This document shows, piece by piece, positions 9,420 to 21,632 of a stretch of 64,000 bases of DNA. The position numbers and the translations under genes are program-made. This DNA is from Acanthosoma haemorrhoidale (lineage: Eukaryota; Arthropoda; Insecta; Hemiptera; Acanthosomatidae). The stretch is from the NCBI GenBank assembly GCA_930367205.1, contig OV884011.1, positions 42,359,754 to 42,423,753 of the forward strand. The letters run 5' to 3'. Below the pieces are notes generated by a model that saw only the letters and a program-made list of their open reading frames with translations, was not told the origin of the DNA and searched no databases. The first letter of the stretch is position 1. The number at the start of each line of letters is the position of its first letter.

Positions 9420-9505
9420 GCTAACGAGTGTTTTGCTTTACTTTCTGCTTCTTAGTTTCTTTTCGTTGTTTTCTTTGTTCATCCTTTTAATCCGGAAAGA
9501 AGGCA

Positions 9506-10066
9506 GAGTTACGGCCGGCCACCTTCGAAGTGCCGCCTCCGTTACCGAGCGAAACGTTGCCGGAAGTTCATGCAAACTCCCTCGCCTGGATGAAGGGGCG
9601 AGCAGCGACGTCATAGGATCTGAGAAGGACGATATTTGACCTGGAGAAATTCTCTGGGTGAGTTAAATCACTTCATTAAAGGTGGTGATAGAATTATGGA
9701 GAGAGTAGAAGCGAACACAAACGAAGGCCTACTAGACCCAGGGGATGCGAAATCGATTAATGCAGACTTGGTGTGTCGTATAAAAAGAAATGTATTGAAC
9801 CTGATACAGGCAGATGAGGACACCCCATGGGCCGTGGTGAAGGAACGATTAAAGAAGGCTTACGGAAGAGGCCGATGGACACCGGAAGAGGATATCTTTC
9901 AAATGTTTCTGGAAACGCGACATCAAACGAAAGGCCAATACGCCGGGGAACTGTTGGTTCAACAATATTATCCAAAAAATAAGAAAAACTATACACCTGG
10001 CGGAAGTAGAAGCCAGGATGGCCTTCTTGTCTACCATTTTAAAGTACAGCTAGCCAGGGAGACGTG
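9506..10066 (+). pseudogene. gag: Degraded gag fragment
   Basis: This is homologous to the first 200 or so codons of gag at 3510. The start codon is lost (AAG where the other element has ATG). A CAG codon has become TAG at 9614-9616, and a 7-bp deletion near 9658 shifts the frame. From about 9660 a long stretch is open and reads ELNHFIKGGDRIMERV, then the W-T-P-E-E-D-I-F-Q-M-F block without the extra G of the other element. That confirms the intended frame there. It ends at the deletion joint near 10066, before the zinc knuckles. Confidence 0.88.
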
Positions 10067-10071
10067 TAAGC

Positions 10072-10333
10072 GATATTACCATCCTTATTCTCCTTTTTGA
10101 TCGTCTATAGCCGGGATATTGAAACGGCAGTGGCCTCGTGACCTGCTATAATTGCGTGACAGTGGGAGTCCTGGCAATGGCCAGTTTCTCCAATCATGTC
10201 CTATTGTATGAATGAGCGAGTAAATGATGACTGTAAATATGGTATAAATGAGATCATTTATCTGTATTATTATTGCCTTATAAACGGCAGATTGTAATTA
10301 TTGCAGAATAAAGATAGCCGGGAGACGATAACT
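10072..10333 (+). repeat. 3' LTR fragment split by a retroposon
   Basis: ATTACCATCCTTATTCTC through CTATAGCCGGGA repeats the end of the LTR at about 9343-9391, and GACGATAACT completes it after the insertion. The 5' two-thirds of the LTR is missing. TATATATA follows at 10334. Confidence 0.8.
10117..10313 (+). mobile_element. LINE-A 3' tail insertion with 10-bp duplication
   Basis: A 197-bp retroposed LINE-A tail ends GCAGAATAAAG and is flanked by a perfect target-site duplication ATAGCCGGGA (10107-10116 and 10314-10323). Compared with 17250-17797 it lacks about 190 bp in the middle, between CAATCATGTCC and TGTATGAATGAGCG. It is 5'-truncated and non-coding. Insertion came after the LTR formed. 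Confidence 0.85.
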
Positions 10334-13300
10334 TATATATATTTTTATAATATAGATTACAACAAAAATTCTCTCCTGGTTAGCAGAGAAATTTGATCTA
10401 CAAAGACGCTTTCAGTGTAATTCGGATCATTGGGTTTACAAGAATGTCTAGAGCAACGTTTTACAAAGCAGGCGTAGATTAGTATCGTTAACACGAGAGT
10501 CTCGTACAGTAGGGTTATAAAAGTGTTTTTAGTTAAGTTTTTTCTGTTGCTGAGTGGGTGCAGTTATTATATACGTCTATCAGCTTATCGTTTTCTATAT
10601 TGTCTTCAGTCTTTAGGACAGTAGAGGTTTTTAGGACACTACAAGGGGGATATTGAGTGAATACGCTGTTTATTTGTGTTTAAATAGATGGACAGAACGC
10701 AATTGTTTTTAAGGGAATCTCTTTATACCTGCGCAGTGTGAAGCGATAAAATTGTTTTTATTAATCAGCAGGATATTGGATTGACTGACTCCCGGAGGTT
10801 TCCTCTGGGAGCTTCAATGATATCTCTGTGGCTCAGAATTAGGGTGGCTTGTTGGCAAACATGATGTTTGTATACAAAAGTCGTAACTGAAATAATGGGA
10901 AAGTAAAGGACTTCTGAAGACTAGCACTGTATAAGCTCTTCAAGGAACCTCTCTCTTTCAGGACATAAAATCTTCAAAATAAAAAGATTTGAAGATGTTC
11001 AGAAGATGGAAGTTTTAGACAATTAGTTAGCAGGTCATCATGGCAGACGGTGTCGAATGCAGGTGTTATGTCTGGGAATGCTCTGGCGTTGTCCTGTCTA
11101 TTTTGGAAACACTTCTAAATGAGTTTAACCATTCTCTGGAATCTAAAAAAGATCCCTTTAAATGTGAAAATCACACAATTTCTACAGGCTGAAAAATACG
11201 CTCAATGCTCAATTGGTGGGAAATTACTCTTTAGTTCATTTCTTTTCCATACTTATTAACATAATAGAACAACCAAGGCAATATCCGAATGTTTAGCTTT
11301 GAAGAAATTTAAGACCCCTTGTTTGAATAAAACGGCAAGCCTTTTCATACAACACCCTTAATATTTTCAAAGCCAATGGAGAAGTTTTAAGTTGATTTCG
11401 AATTCACAATCTATTTACCTTGAATGAGTTCAGAAACCAAGCCCATAATTATAAATAAATCGAAATAATTTCCTTTATTTTTATAAAAACCCTGATTTCC
11501 TCTTCTATACAAAATGTCACGTGAAATGAATAGGTCAATTTGCGTTTCACGACCTGGGCATTTATAGATAGTTATACCAAATCCCCCTCTATCTAATTTC
11601 CGTCTCTCTTTGGTGATACTATTAGTTCACGACTAAGCACTGTATTGACATTGGGTCAGCTTTGTAAGTTTAATTAATTCGAAAACCAGGGATAGTGGAC
11701 TTGCCTATCGAAGGTCACTCCTTACGGGGTTCTATGCGTTCCACCAGGTCTCCATAGACTTTTGATTAAAGCACATTATTTGTTTTAGTAAATATAACAA
11801 TAAAATGTGGCTTCTCCGCACTCCCTAGGAACCCGTCAGTCTACACGGGACGACCCATCAACCTATAGTAGGTCATATCCTCACCCCATGGAGGGCGGAT
11901 GTTAAGTAAAGAATCATATTAAATCTCCCTTCAGCTTATTTAAACTTAATTATCAAAATAACCTACCACGTGTTATGGCTCTCTGAATTACCCTTTGTGC
12001 TACCATGCTCAAAATTCTAACGTCACGGAACTGGGTACAGCAACATATAAACGAAACTGTGCAAATCATACAAAAAATGCCCTACCTGAGATCACTTTTG
12101 GACTAAGGTTATAAAAAATGTTTATACAAAAATATAGTAGTCCAAGATTAGTAGATTTCGGTTGGTTTTGCGTCAGGATTCCATAAGGTGTGTCATTCGA
12201 AAACTATAATGGTTGTTACTTATTCTGTGAAAATACTTGAATATTGGCCACTGACAACCATTCTATGTTTTTTTGACATTTTTTTTTTGAAAGCAGAACT
12301 TGTCCTCACAAACTGATTCGACGATGTGACGGATCTAAAATGTACCGAATGTGCAATAACCGGATGACCTGAGGCTTGAAGTTTTTCTAGATGGCATTAT
12401 TTTTAAAACACATACATTTCTAACTCATATTAATTATTACTTCTCATTCTTGATTCTCACACTTAACTCATACTAAGGGAAAATTAATTTGTGTTATTAT
12501 TTACTGATTTATTTCAATAAAACCGGGTTTCCTTTCAAGGTTCGCAAACCACCAGGTTTACCTAAACCGGATTGAACATTAAATTGAGCGCTGAAATAAT
12601 ATTAGGTACTAGTGCCTTTGTACTTAAGTCTGCCATTTTTTAATTTTCCGATTGCTCTGATGACAGTTCCCATTTTCCTCCGAAACACGTGTTGACCTAT
12701 TCAAAAAAACAATTAAGGACTTTCCGATGTGCTCCCCTTCTTTGCTGCTGACAAGCTACTCTGAATCACTTGACGAATTTTCAATTTCCTCCGACACGAG
12801 GTAGTCGATACTACTCCGTTAAATTTCGTCTAATTATCTTTCCTTTCTTTATGGCCCTTGTTGCTGGTTGCTGATTTGCAACGTCCGGCAGGTACGCCAA
12901 ACAATTTTTCCATGGAACACTTATTTGCTTAAGCTTCGAATGCAGTTAAGTTCTCTTCGTTATATATGAATTAATAAGCACAGTATATTATGCGAATACA
13001 TGGTTTATGGCTTAGGATTGAACCGGAAACAAACCAAAACTTGTATTGTTATTTGTTAATGTATTGTTTATTAACTTATTTATGTGACCATTTTAACATT
13101 TATGTAAAAATGTTACGATTAAGGATAATACAATTAAGGATTCCCTATGGATTTTATTGACTAGTCTTTAACAGTTAATACTGGATGATTTAAAGTTGTT
13201 CAATTTTAATTTCTAACTAATCTAGTAGCTAAGCGTTACTCGTTCAAAAGAACGAAACTAAGAATTAAAAAAAAAGGAAACAATTGCTTGCACGAATAAC

Positions 13301-15113
13301 TTACCGATTATAATGTTCCAAATCATATTATTAGGATGAATATTCTTTGTAATAACAAGAATAATTTCTGAGTAATTGAACGCTAAGAAGTCAATCTTTG
13401 GAATTTATATTGTTATATTGTAAATAAAAGTGTTTCTTTTAGATTTTTGAATAAAAATCTTAAAACTGAGTAAATTGTGAAGAATAAAGAAAAAAACCAA
13501 TTATTAATTTTGATTTTTTGAAGTATCAGCCCACAACTAGTCAAAATATTCTAAGATTAATTTTGTGTTTACTGGAATTTATATGTTTTATTTAGAATCT
13601 ATGGATCGAAATTCAAGTATTAAAATTTGGAATGATGTCAGCTAGTATGCCACCTTTTCTGTACTGTAACTAATATTGCTTGAATGGGTTTGAAGATCTT
13701 ATGTTAATATTCTCTGGTCCAACGAAGCCTTTTCGGAAAGCGGAATATTTTAAGTACATCTGACATTTAATAATAAATTGCTCATTAGTATCATAATAAA
13801 TCAAGTTGATCGGGTATTACAAGTAACTTTTGACAAAGCATCAACTCATGATTCGGTTACCTTATCTCTACGTTGGGGTCTGACTTGATATTAAATGTCA
13901 GGTCGGTTCGATGTGAGTGTATGGCACGTTTGGAATTTGTACGTCCCCTGACTAAGCCATCTTGCTGCTATGGCGGACAGTGGTCTAGCTGGGCTATTTA
14001 ACAAGACAAAACTATTAGTAGATAGTAGATGGAAAGAACCAGAGGGATTAGTGACTTTTTTTAACCGGGACTATCAAAGTTCGAAACCAGTGAATTTAAC
14101 AATCAGCAGTAAATGCTAATTGTTCTGATTTTTTTTTTTTTATCATTCTTCTGTTCAATTTCAACCGTTACCATGAAAACTCAATACATGCATACTTCAG
14201 TAATGTGTGAACATTAAAACGACTCTTACGGTATATTGGAGTACGAAAATTTATTTTTATTTAAGCTTACTTATTTATTGTCATTATTTAATTACGGTAC
14301 GAACGATGCCCATACTGTAAACAATTCCGGACTTTTGGGTTCATCTGACCTCAGCTCCAATTCCTCACCTGATCTTTCGTCTGAGGTCATATAAATTAAC
14401 ACTTAATAAATAGTAACCATTATATATTCATTATATTACTTTTTAAAAATCAATCTAATTTACGATCTCATTAGTCATCCCCATCTAACACCCGTTTTTC
14501 TTTAGATATTTGTATTTGATTGATACCACCAATAACCATTGATTGTACACTAATAACTCAACATTCGTGGGTTTGAAATCCTCGAATTCGCTTATTATGC
14601 TTTTTTAATACACAGAAAAAACATTTTCTCGAGTTTAAACAATTCCAAGTATATTATATACGAAAGAGTAAACAAGGTATGTAGTAAGAGTGAACAATAA
14701 TACTTATTAATTTTTCAATAATACAATAACATATGCAACAAAAACCCAACGAAAAATTGATTTTTATAATGGGAACTGACATTTTCCGTCAGTCAGAACA
14801 ATGATGATTTAATGAGAATTATAAGTGAGGTTTTTAAAAGTGGATATGTCCCATTTCTTGTTTAAAGTTCCAAGTTTAAGAGGGAAGTCAAGGTCGCGTA
14901 GGACTTCAAAAAGCAAATAAACACAATCGGCCAAACAATTATCGATAACACGTTTTTTTACCATCTACAAGCAAAAAAGAATTTAAACCTATAAATGCAA
15001 AGTAAATCATGTAAATATTGTTGACAGAAGTAATAAAAAAACATAAATAAAAAAAAAACACATGAATATTTTTCTTTGTCGGTCATCATAAATTAGGGAG
15101 TTACTATTTACAC
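10334..15113. other. Unrecognised DNA
   Basis: No gene was recognised. Small items seen are a strong hairpin at 10789-10811, a possible reverse transcriptase scrap near 11028-11085 (minus), and a 9-bp inverted repeat TGACCTCAG (14346-14354 and 14381-14389). All longer open frames lie outside this region. Confidence 0.5.
11028..11085 (-). pseudogene. Possible LINE reverse transcriptase scrap
   Basis: The minus strand reads AFDTVCHDDL, close to the A-F-D-x-V-x-H-x-x-L block of non-LTR reverse transcriptases. No neighbouring block is readable, so this is a weak call on one short motif. Confidence 0.3.
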
Positions 15114-15298
15114 CTGTCGGGAAAGCTTCTTGTGCACGTCGAGGGCACCAGATGTCGGGTAAAGTTGAACAATTGTTGGAGGTGAACAATTGCCGGAAAA
15201 GGTGAACAATTGTCGGATTGTTGTAGTTAATAACATGGACCATGTTCCATGTAGGCGTTAATATCTGACTCCATTTTTTGAAAGGAATGTGTCCCGAC
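15114..15298. repeat. 185-bp unit with TGTCGGGA inverted ends
   Basis: The unit starts TGTCGGGA and ends TCCCGACA, and contains three imperfect copies of a GTGAACAATTG-type unit (about 15170-15217). The TG...CA ends suggest an LTR, but no target duplication or primer site is visible, so the identity is open. Confidence 0.35.
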
Positions 15299-17249
15299 AA
15301 GACACTGTGTTCAGGATGAGGTTCAGAGGTTCATAAAGAATAAGACCAGTTTTCAGAGTTCGGGCGAGAGATCGGCAGCGTAATAAGTACAAGTCGTCAG
15401 AGGTCTGCTAGAGGCTGTGTGGCAACATGCCGTCGTAGAGGTGTGGCATAGCGAGAGTAGATTAGCGGAAGGCTGAGTAGGCGTATCGCGACGAGTGATA
15501 GCGGCTATCTGTATGTAGAGACTAGAAACGAGTGAAGAGTGGGCCTACCAAGGCCAAGTGGCCCTGGTGTCAAGTTACAAGTAGTGTGGCTCAGGGCGAA
15601 AAACCCTTGATATAAATATGCACCCCCCTCCCTCGTGGAAGGCGGAGCCGGTGTGCAGGTGGTCTGGTTTACGATACGCAGGTGGCCAGTGCATTTTAGT
15701 TATATGGCCGTTGGGATAAAAGGGTGTGTTTTTTATGGCTGCTAGGGTCTCACCCACTTAGGTCATTTGACCGCCTCTAGGTGCCCCTGCACTATGTCTG
15801 CCTGGCTTCCTACCCCAGGTTTTATTGCCGTACCCTATCCTCTGTTACTTGTTTTTATCTCTGCCGATCCCTCTATGATTTATTACCAGAAGTTACATAG
15901 ATTTGCATTTCTATTATAATACATTATGAACCAGAGTGTAGGGTAATTTACATATATAGTTAGCGGTCGCTACAACACCAGTAGATAGTATTCGTGAATT
16001 CGAGACATTCACGTGGTTTTCTTGGATTACCTTTGCGAATATTATGAGTTTACTGTGGCTAAATTCATCCAAAATGTTTCATTCAGTTTGATAAATAGTC
16101 TGAACGTTTCGGCCACTGTGCATAGTTTTATTGTGGTTATTATTGGAAATAATACTTGTAAGAACGCGTTGATGACTCGAGAAATAGAGGGATAAAGGAA
16201 CCCCTGCTCTTTGATCCAGCCCTTTCACGTAAAAGGAAGATATGGCCTCCAAAAAATGGCTGATGATATCGTGTGTAAATATGCACTGCCTATATAGCAG
16301 ATATAAGAAGCCTAGGATACAGACATTAGTAAATCAGCTCCTTGGAACGTGTGCCCCATCTTTATCAGATCTGGGGTCCCAACTCCTTGGAACATCCAAC
16401 CTCCTTTGTGCCATTTGGGTACAAACAGGGCGTGGCTAATCCAATCCAACTCCAGGCCGGTGGACAACTCGACGGTCCCTCTGGTAAAGACAATGCTTCT
16501 ACCCCACTGGCTCTGGCAGTTCCCAGTGTCTGATCAATGAGCACACCTCCCTCCTCTGCAACTGTCTCGCCCACCTTGTTCTGTTTTACAATTGGATTTG
16601 TTCTAGCGGTTAGATACTTTTGCTGCACTATTTTAAATTGTTCTTTTGAAGAGAAAATCACCTATTTTCTAATTTTCTCTTTACAGGTTTGAGGTAAGGA
16701 GCAGTAGTTTTAAATCTGAAAACTCTACTGAATTTTCGCCAGTTCGTATTCTTATTATCTTTTATTCTTTTGTTTGTTTATAAAGTTATTTTGTTCTATA
16801 CTCTTCTCCATGTGTAGACACACTCTTGATATGACCCTTGTTTTGATCTCTGAAATAAAGTGTTTTTAAAAACTGATTAAAGTTGAAAGATTATTTAACT
16901 ATATATATATGACCCAGCAATAAAAAGCTCGTCATTCGAGGTAGGTTTTATTGAAAGTATTTAGGCTTACATATTTTTGATGTCGAAAATGTAATTTAAG
17001 CATTTTTTTTTCAAAATATTGAGTAGTTTTTCTATGATAAATTTTCATCTCTCTCTAGTTTACCCATTTACTTTAAAAGGCCACTAGCGCTTTCAAAACA
17101 CCTTTTTCAAGAAACTTAAAATTAAATTGATGGATAAGAAATGAAAAAGGAAATTTCAAATGTGTTTTTCGTGATTAGTTTTAACCAAAGGATACGTATG
17201 AATGGGCAAATGATGATTTTCTAAAGACGTCTCTTAGGAAAGCCAACCT
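15299..17249. other. Unrecognised DNA, partly GC-richer
   Basis: 15300-15850 is clearly richer in G and C than its surroundings, which suggests an old transposon or regulatory piece, but no family was recognised. 16200-16660 has short overlapping frames of about 60-100 codons on both strands without recognisable motifs. AATAAA occurs near 16854. Confidence 0.4.
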
Positions 17250-17797
17250 CAAAGAGCTCATAATAATCTCTCAATAGAAAATAAATTACTAAAGTTATAC
17301 AAAAGCTAATCTGGATATTGGGAATAGAGCTAAGGGGAACAGCCAAACAATCAACATCAACATCAAGCATATCCAATCCTTTTAATCAAATGCCCTGAGA
17401 ACAATAGTTAATGCCTAGTTAATCCCTATAAACCTCTTCGGAGACTAAAGCGGCAATGTCCTAGTGGCCTACTATAAATACTTGACAGTGGGAGTCCTGG
17501 CAATGGCTAGTTTCTTCAATCATGTCCTGAGCGTCTGTGGCTCTCGCTCCGTTAGTAACCCTCTACCGGGTCGTACCCAGTCGTAGTGGGGGACTTCCAA
17601 AGAATCTGCTTCCTCTTTCGCACCTGAGGGAGGTGACGATCATGTGAATTTGGGATGTCTCTGGGCTGTTTGTAAATACTGTAAGAATGAGCGAGTAAAC
17701 GAAAATTGCTAATATGTTATGAATGAGAATATTTATCACAATTACTTATCGCCCAATAAAAGACAGATTGTAATTTTTCCTCAATAAAGAAGTTTTT
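17250..17797 (+). mobile_element. LINE-A 3' end, 5'-truncated
   Basis: This matches the tails of the copies at 45133-48385 and 55370-57741: TCAATAGAAAATAAATTACT at its start, GACAGTGGGAGTCCTGGCAA in the middle and GACAGATTGTAA...CAATAAAG at its end. It covers the end of ORF2, which is unreadable, and the 3' UTR. The 5' boundary is approximate and no clear target duplication was found. Confidence 0.8.
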
Positions 17798-20700
17798 ATA
17801 TATAACCTTAATAATGTATTTGTTGTACTACTATTGGTTTTTGTCTAAGTACTATGAATGGTGGTGACTAAGTTTGTTAATTTATTGCAGAAGACTTTTG
17901 CTTATGTTTAAGTGCTTATGTAAGGTTTATTGTTCTTTTCAAAAGTCTTAGTAATTGAATTTCAAAAAGAACAATAAACTAAGTTCTCTTTGAATGCATT
18001 AGATTAGGAAGAAACGATTGGTAAGCTAGCGGAATACTTAATCATTTCAAAGAAAAACACAATATGGAAGTAATTAAGGTTATTTTTTTTGTTTACTTAA
18101 TTTCATATTTGTTTTCAGGGCATTTCTATAATCCATTGAATTTCTCACTGGTCTCTTTATTAAACAGCTGGTTATTTTGGATTGTTAAAATAGTTGAATA
18201 AAAAGTCGTTGAAAATGTTGGGCTCAAATTCCTAAACGGACAGTCGCATCCGGAAATAGAAGTGGGTTGCTCCTTAAGGACAACCCTAAATGGGAGTAAA
18301 CTAGGAGGTAAATAAATTTAAACAATAGAAATTAGGGATGAAGAAACTGTTCAAGCCAAAAGGCAATCATTGTAACCCCTTATCAGCATAAGATCAGCAA
18401 GCTGCATTCAAGATCAAGAAGAAGATTGAAGATATCAAAATTAATAATATTCAATAATCATACTAACTACTGATAATGGAGACACGGGTACGACATCCTT
18501 TTTCCTTCGTAACGATTTTTTCCGTTGGATAGTGGTTTAGACAGGGTTCACTCAGCCTCGCGAGGAGAAATAAAAAAGTAGAGAATATGTTTTAGAAAAA
18601 ACACAACTAACGGGACCCTTACGGACAAGGATAGATATGACAAGGAACTGATGGAAAAATTTAATTGTTATTTTGAATGAAGAAAATATTCAACAAGTAA
18701 TGAAATTGTGCATAATATCCTTTCTTTATAATGGGCAATTTGTCTGCAACGTTCTCAATGCTTCCTCACGCTATATCCATTGTTACAATCAGGTATAAAC
18801 ATGCTCTATTGGTAAAAGAATGTAGCCTTCTGTGACTGAATAATTTTCATAAGATTAATGTGGAATGTTTCAATTCAAGAGTGATTAATAATATCGATTT
18901 TCCTGGTGCGGAAGTTATAAGTGAAATTTTCTTTTGATTGCGGTGTATAGGAAGAGTAACAAGTTACTTTGAGCTACAATTTAATTTAAAAAGTACAATG
19001 ACTTATTGTGAAAACAATGATGTAGAAAACATGACACGGTAACTGATAAAAAATATTTTTTTATTAGTCATGGAGTACTGCGTGACTACATTTTCGTACA
19101 ACAAACCACTGATTAAAACTCTGTCACAGGTTAAACACTCTGAAAATTAGATATCTTTAGATGATATATCAAAACATTAGTCCCTTGTTCAAGCTATTGG
19201 GAAGGCATAAAACTAAATGTACATCTATAACCAGTGTTGAGCGTTTTTAATTTATTTACTACATCTCTACTAAAAGAAGAATCTATGACTTATCTAACAT
19301 CTAATTAAAGGTTTTGACATTCTGACTATTAGCATGCAACAGGTTTTGTATATGTATCAAAACTAAGTCATTAAAACTGCAATGAAATCACGTAACGATA
19401 CACTTGATTATGTGATGTATCAAATCAACTGAGATGAACATTATTTTTTTACACTAACCAGTGCAAAATTCGTACTCAGAAGAAGGAAGCGCGAACTAGC
19501 TTACACACGTGGAATACTCCCATAGCCACAACTCCACTGCCAATGCTACTTGTTAGTGCTCGGTGGTAGGACTAAGAATGTTTATCGGCTGCGATATTGG
19601 GAAGGGAATAGGATCCCGAAAGGGACACCCCTCTGTAGGAACTGAGCTCTGCAGGGTAAGGGTAAGGGTAAGGGACACCCTAAACCTTTCAATGTACATG
19701 ATTGTGGTGCAATATCTGGTAAGAGGGAGTTTTTTTTTTATCCTACCACATCGATGTCATATAATAAACATGGACTACCAAAACGAGCACCAGGCTTCTG
19801 TTATTTAAGGGATGCGTTGGGTAAGATGGTTGTTAGCTCGAACTTCGCTAAATAATAATAATACCGGGAGCAATATTCTAAAAAGACATTTAATTTAGTT
19901 TTTTTTAAATAGAATAATTGGTAACAATCCAAAGAATAAAACGGAACATACCCGTAAATGATGCTCCTATGATTTTAAATTCATTTTTCTACCAGTGCGT
20001 ACATAAAAAAAAAACCTTTAATATTTCAAACATTTAAATGTTGTTTTATATGTAATTCGTTTGAATTTTGTTCCTGAGGATGGCTGCATAGGCAAAACGT
20101 TGAAGAGACTCAACAACTTTTTTTTTTTAATTTGATTTTTACACAGTGGAAATATTAAATAAAATACAGGTTTCCTTTCGGAGCTGATGAGAATATTGCA
20201 AAATTATTTTTCAATATTACCTAATTTAACTAAGGTAGCAATGCTTATGCTTGCAAATTTTTTTTAGTTGTTTTATAGATTATAACGCAGTTTGGTGAGG
20301 AACGGTACACGGGGGATGTTAAAGTGACAGGTTTGAAATTACTCGTTCAAACCAGTTGCCAGGTCCAAACGCAATTTGCGTCACTAAGATGAGCAGCATT
20401 TTACCTCTCTGGGGTTCATCACTATAGTATGACATTTAAAAATTTTATTAGGATAACAAATAAATGATCAAGCGGCAAATATAACATTTTTTCAAGAAGT
20501 TGATCAACGCACGGGACTATAATACAATTAACATTATTTGTATTATGCCATGACAAGGCAAGGACTGTCATCTACAAGTGCTGATTAGAAACTGCAAACC
20601 ACAGTGAATTCAGAATCTGATAGTTGCGATTGAACAACAGTTACAAAAAGACAACCCTTAATATTTATTTAGATGTGCGGATGATTGGCGAACGTCTTGC

Positions 20701-21632
20701 CTTTTTGAAGTATAAAAAATAAGATGTACTAGAGCTATTGCTAAACATAAATACCCAAATAATTTGAAGAAAAATGCTAACAAAGTCATTTATGTCAATG
20801 TCAGTCATATAAATTTCATCAAAATATCCATCCATGGATTAAGGATATAGATTAGGAAATGTTTTGTTTATAATTTAATTTCATGAATGTGGCTATACTA
20901 CTTTCGCAATAAATCAATTAATATGAATTATAAATTTTAGCCTGCTTGGGGAAACTGACGAAAATAAAATTAAAATCACGTCAACAAGTTACCTTTCAAG
21001 GGATGGTTTCTTGCGGAATAATGAATTTCTCCACAGACACTCAGAAAACTTGTGGTTATATATCTGAAAATAAAACACAAATTTATCCATAAATTTTCAA
21101 AAAGAAGAAGAAGAGGAAATTGAAAGATTGAATTGATAATAAGTATTTAGAAAATTTTATTAGCCCTGGAGCGTCAGTAAAGTCGCATCAAAGGGAATCA
21201 AAGATGGGGAGAACAGATCATCACATTTTAAATTTATTAACTTTTACTATTTAGAATTCCGAAAAATACCTACAATTTCGATGAAAACAGTATTGCACCT
21301 ACGAATGAGGTGTAATTTAAGAATGACAAGCTTTCCACAAATCCTTTTAAAGCAACCTTTTGGGGTAGGTAGCACTTATAAGTTCGTGTGGTAGGATTTT
21401 AGTCTAAGCTTAGAGTCTGGCAATCATTTGAAATATTTGTTACGATCAACCTGGTTTCAGAAGTCTGATAACATTATTATGTATAACATTTATTGACTTG
21501 TGCCTAAATATATACTATATTGGTCACTTTACAAGACGCACTTATCCTTTAAAACATAGTACCGGAATTGTAGTGGTTTTTTTTTACACCAAAAACGTCT
21601 ATAAATTTGAATTCCATTAATTTTCTTACAAA
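17798..21632. other. Unrecognised AT-rich DNA
   Basis: No gene or transposon was recognised. Small items are three GGGTAA units (19654-19674) and a hammerhead-like motif (20073-20118). Confidence 0.5.
20073..20118 (+). ncRNA. Possible decayed hammerhead-type motif
   Basis: CCTGAGGATGGCTGC is followed by GGCAAAACGTTG, then AGAGACTCAAC. The order resembles CUGAUGA, stem II, GAAA, stem III of small hammerhead ribozymes found in Penelope-like and other retroelements. Two core positions differ (G for U in CUGAUGA, C for G before AAA), so it would be inactive. Chance resemblance is possible. Confidence 0.2.

Larger units (their letters stand above)
9228..10333 (+). mobile_element. Internally deleted Gypsy relative
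   Basis: This keeps a 5' LTR, a primer-binding site, part of gag and a 5'-truncated 3' LTR that ends GATAACT and abuts TATATATA. All of pol is gone: gag sequence runs straight into LTR sequence near 10070. The gag part is clearly homologous to 3510-4100, but the LTR sequence is not obviously similar to that element, so this is a sister family. The 3' LTR is split by a LINE-A tail at 10117-10313. The element is dead and older than the 3218-8573 element. Confidence 0.85.

Noticed and set aside
16242..16661. Overlapping 60-98-codon frames as a small gene
   Set aside because: Frames are open on both strands over the same DNA with no recognisable motif, so none can be preferred.
16860..16910. TTTAACT next to an AT run, possible Gypsy LTR end
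   Set aside because: Looking 185 bp upstream there is no hairpin, no AGT start and no matching TATA flank.
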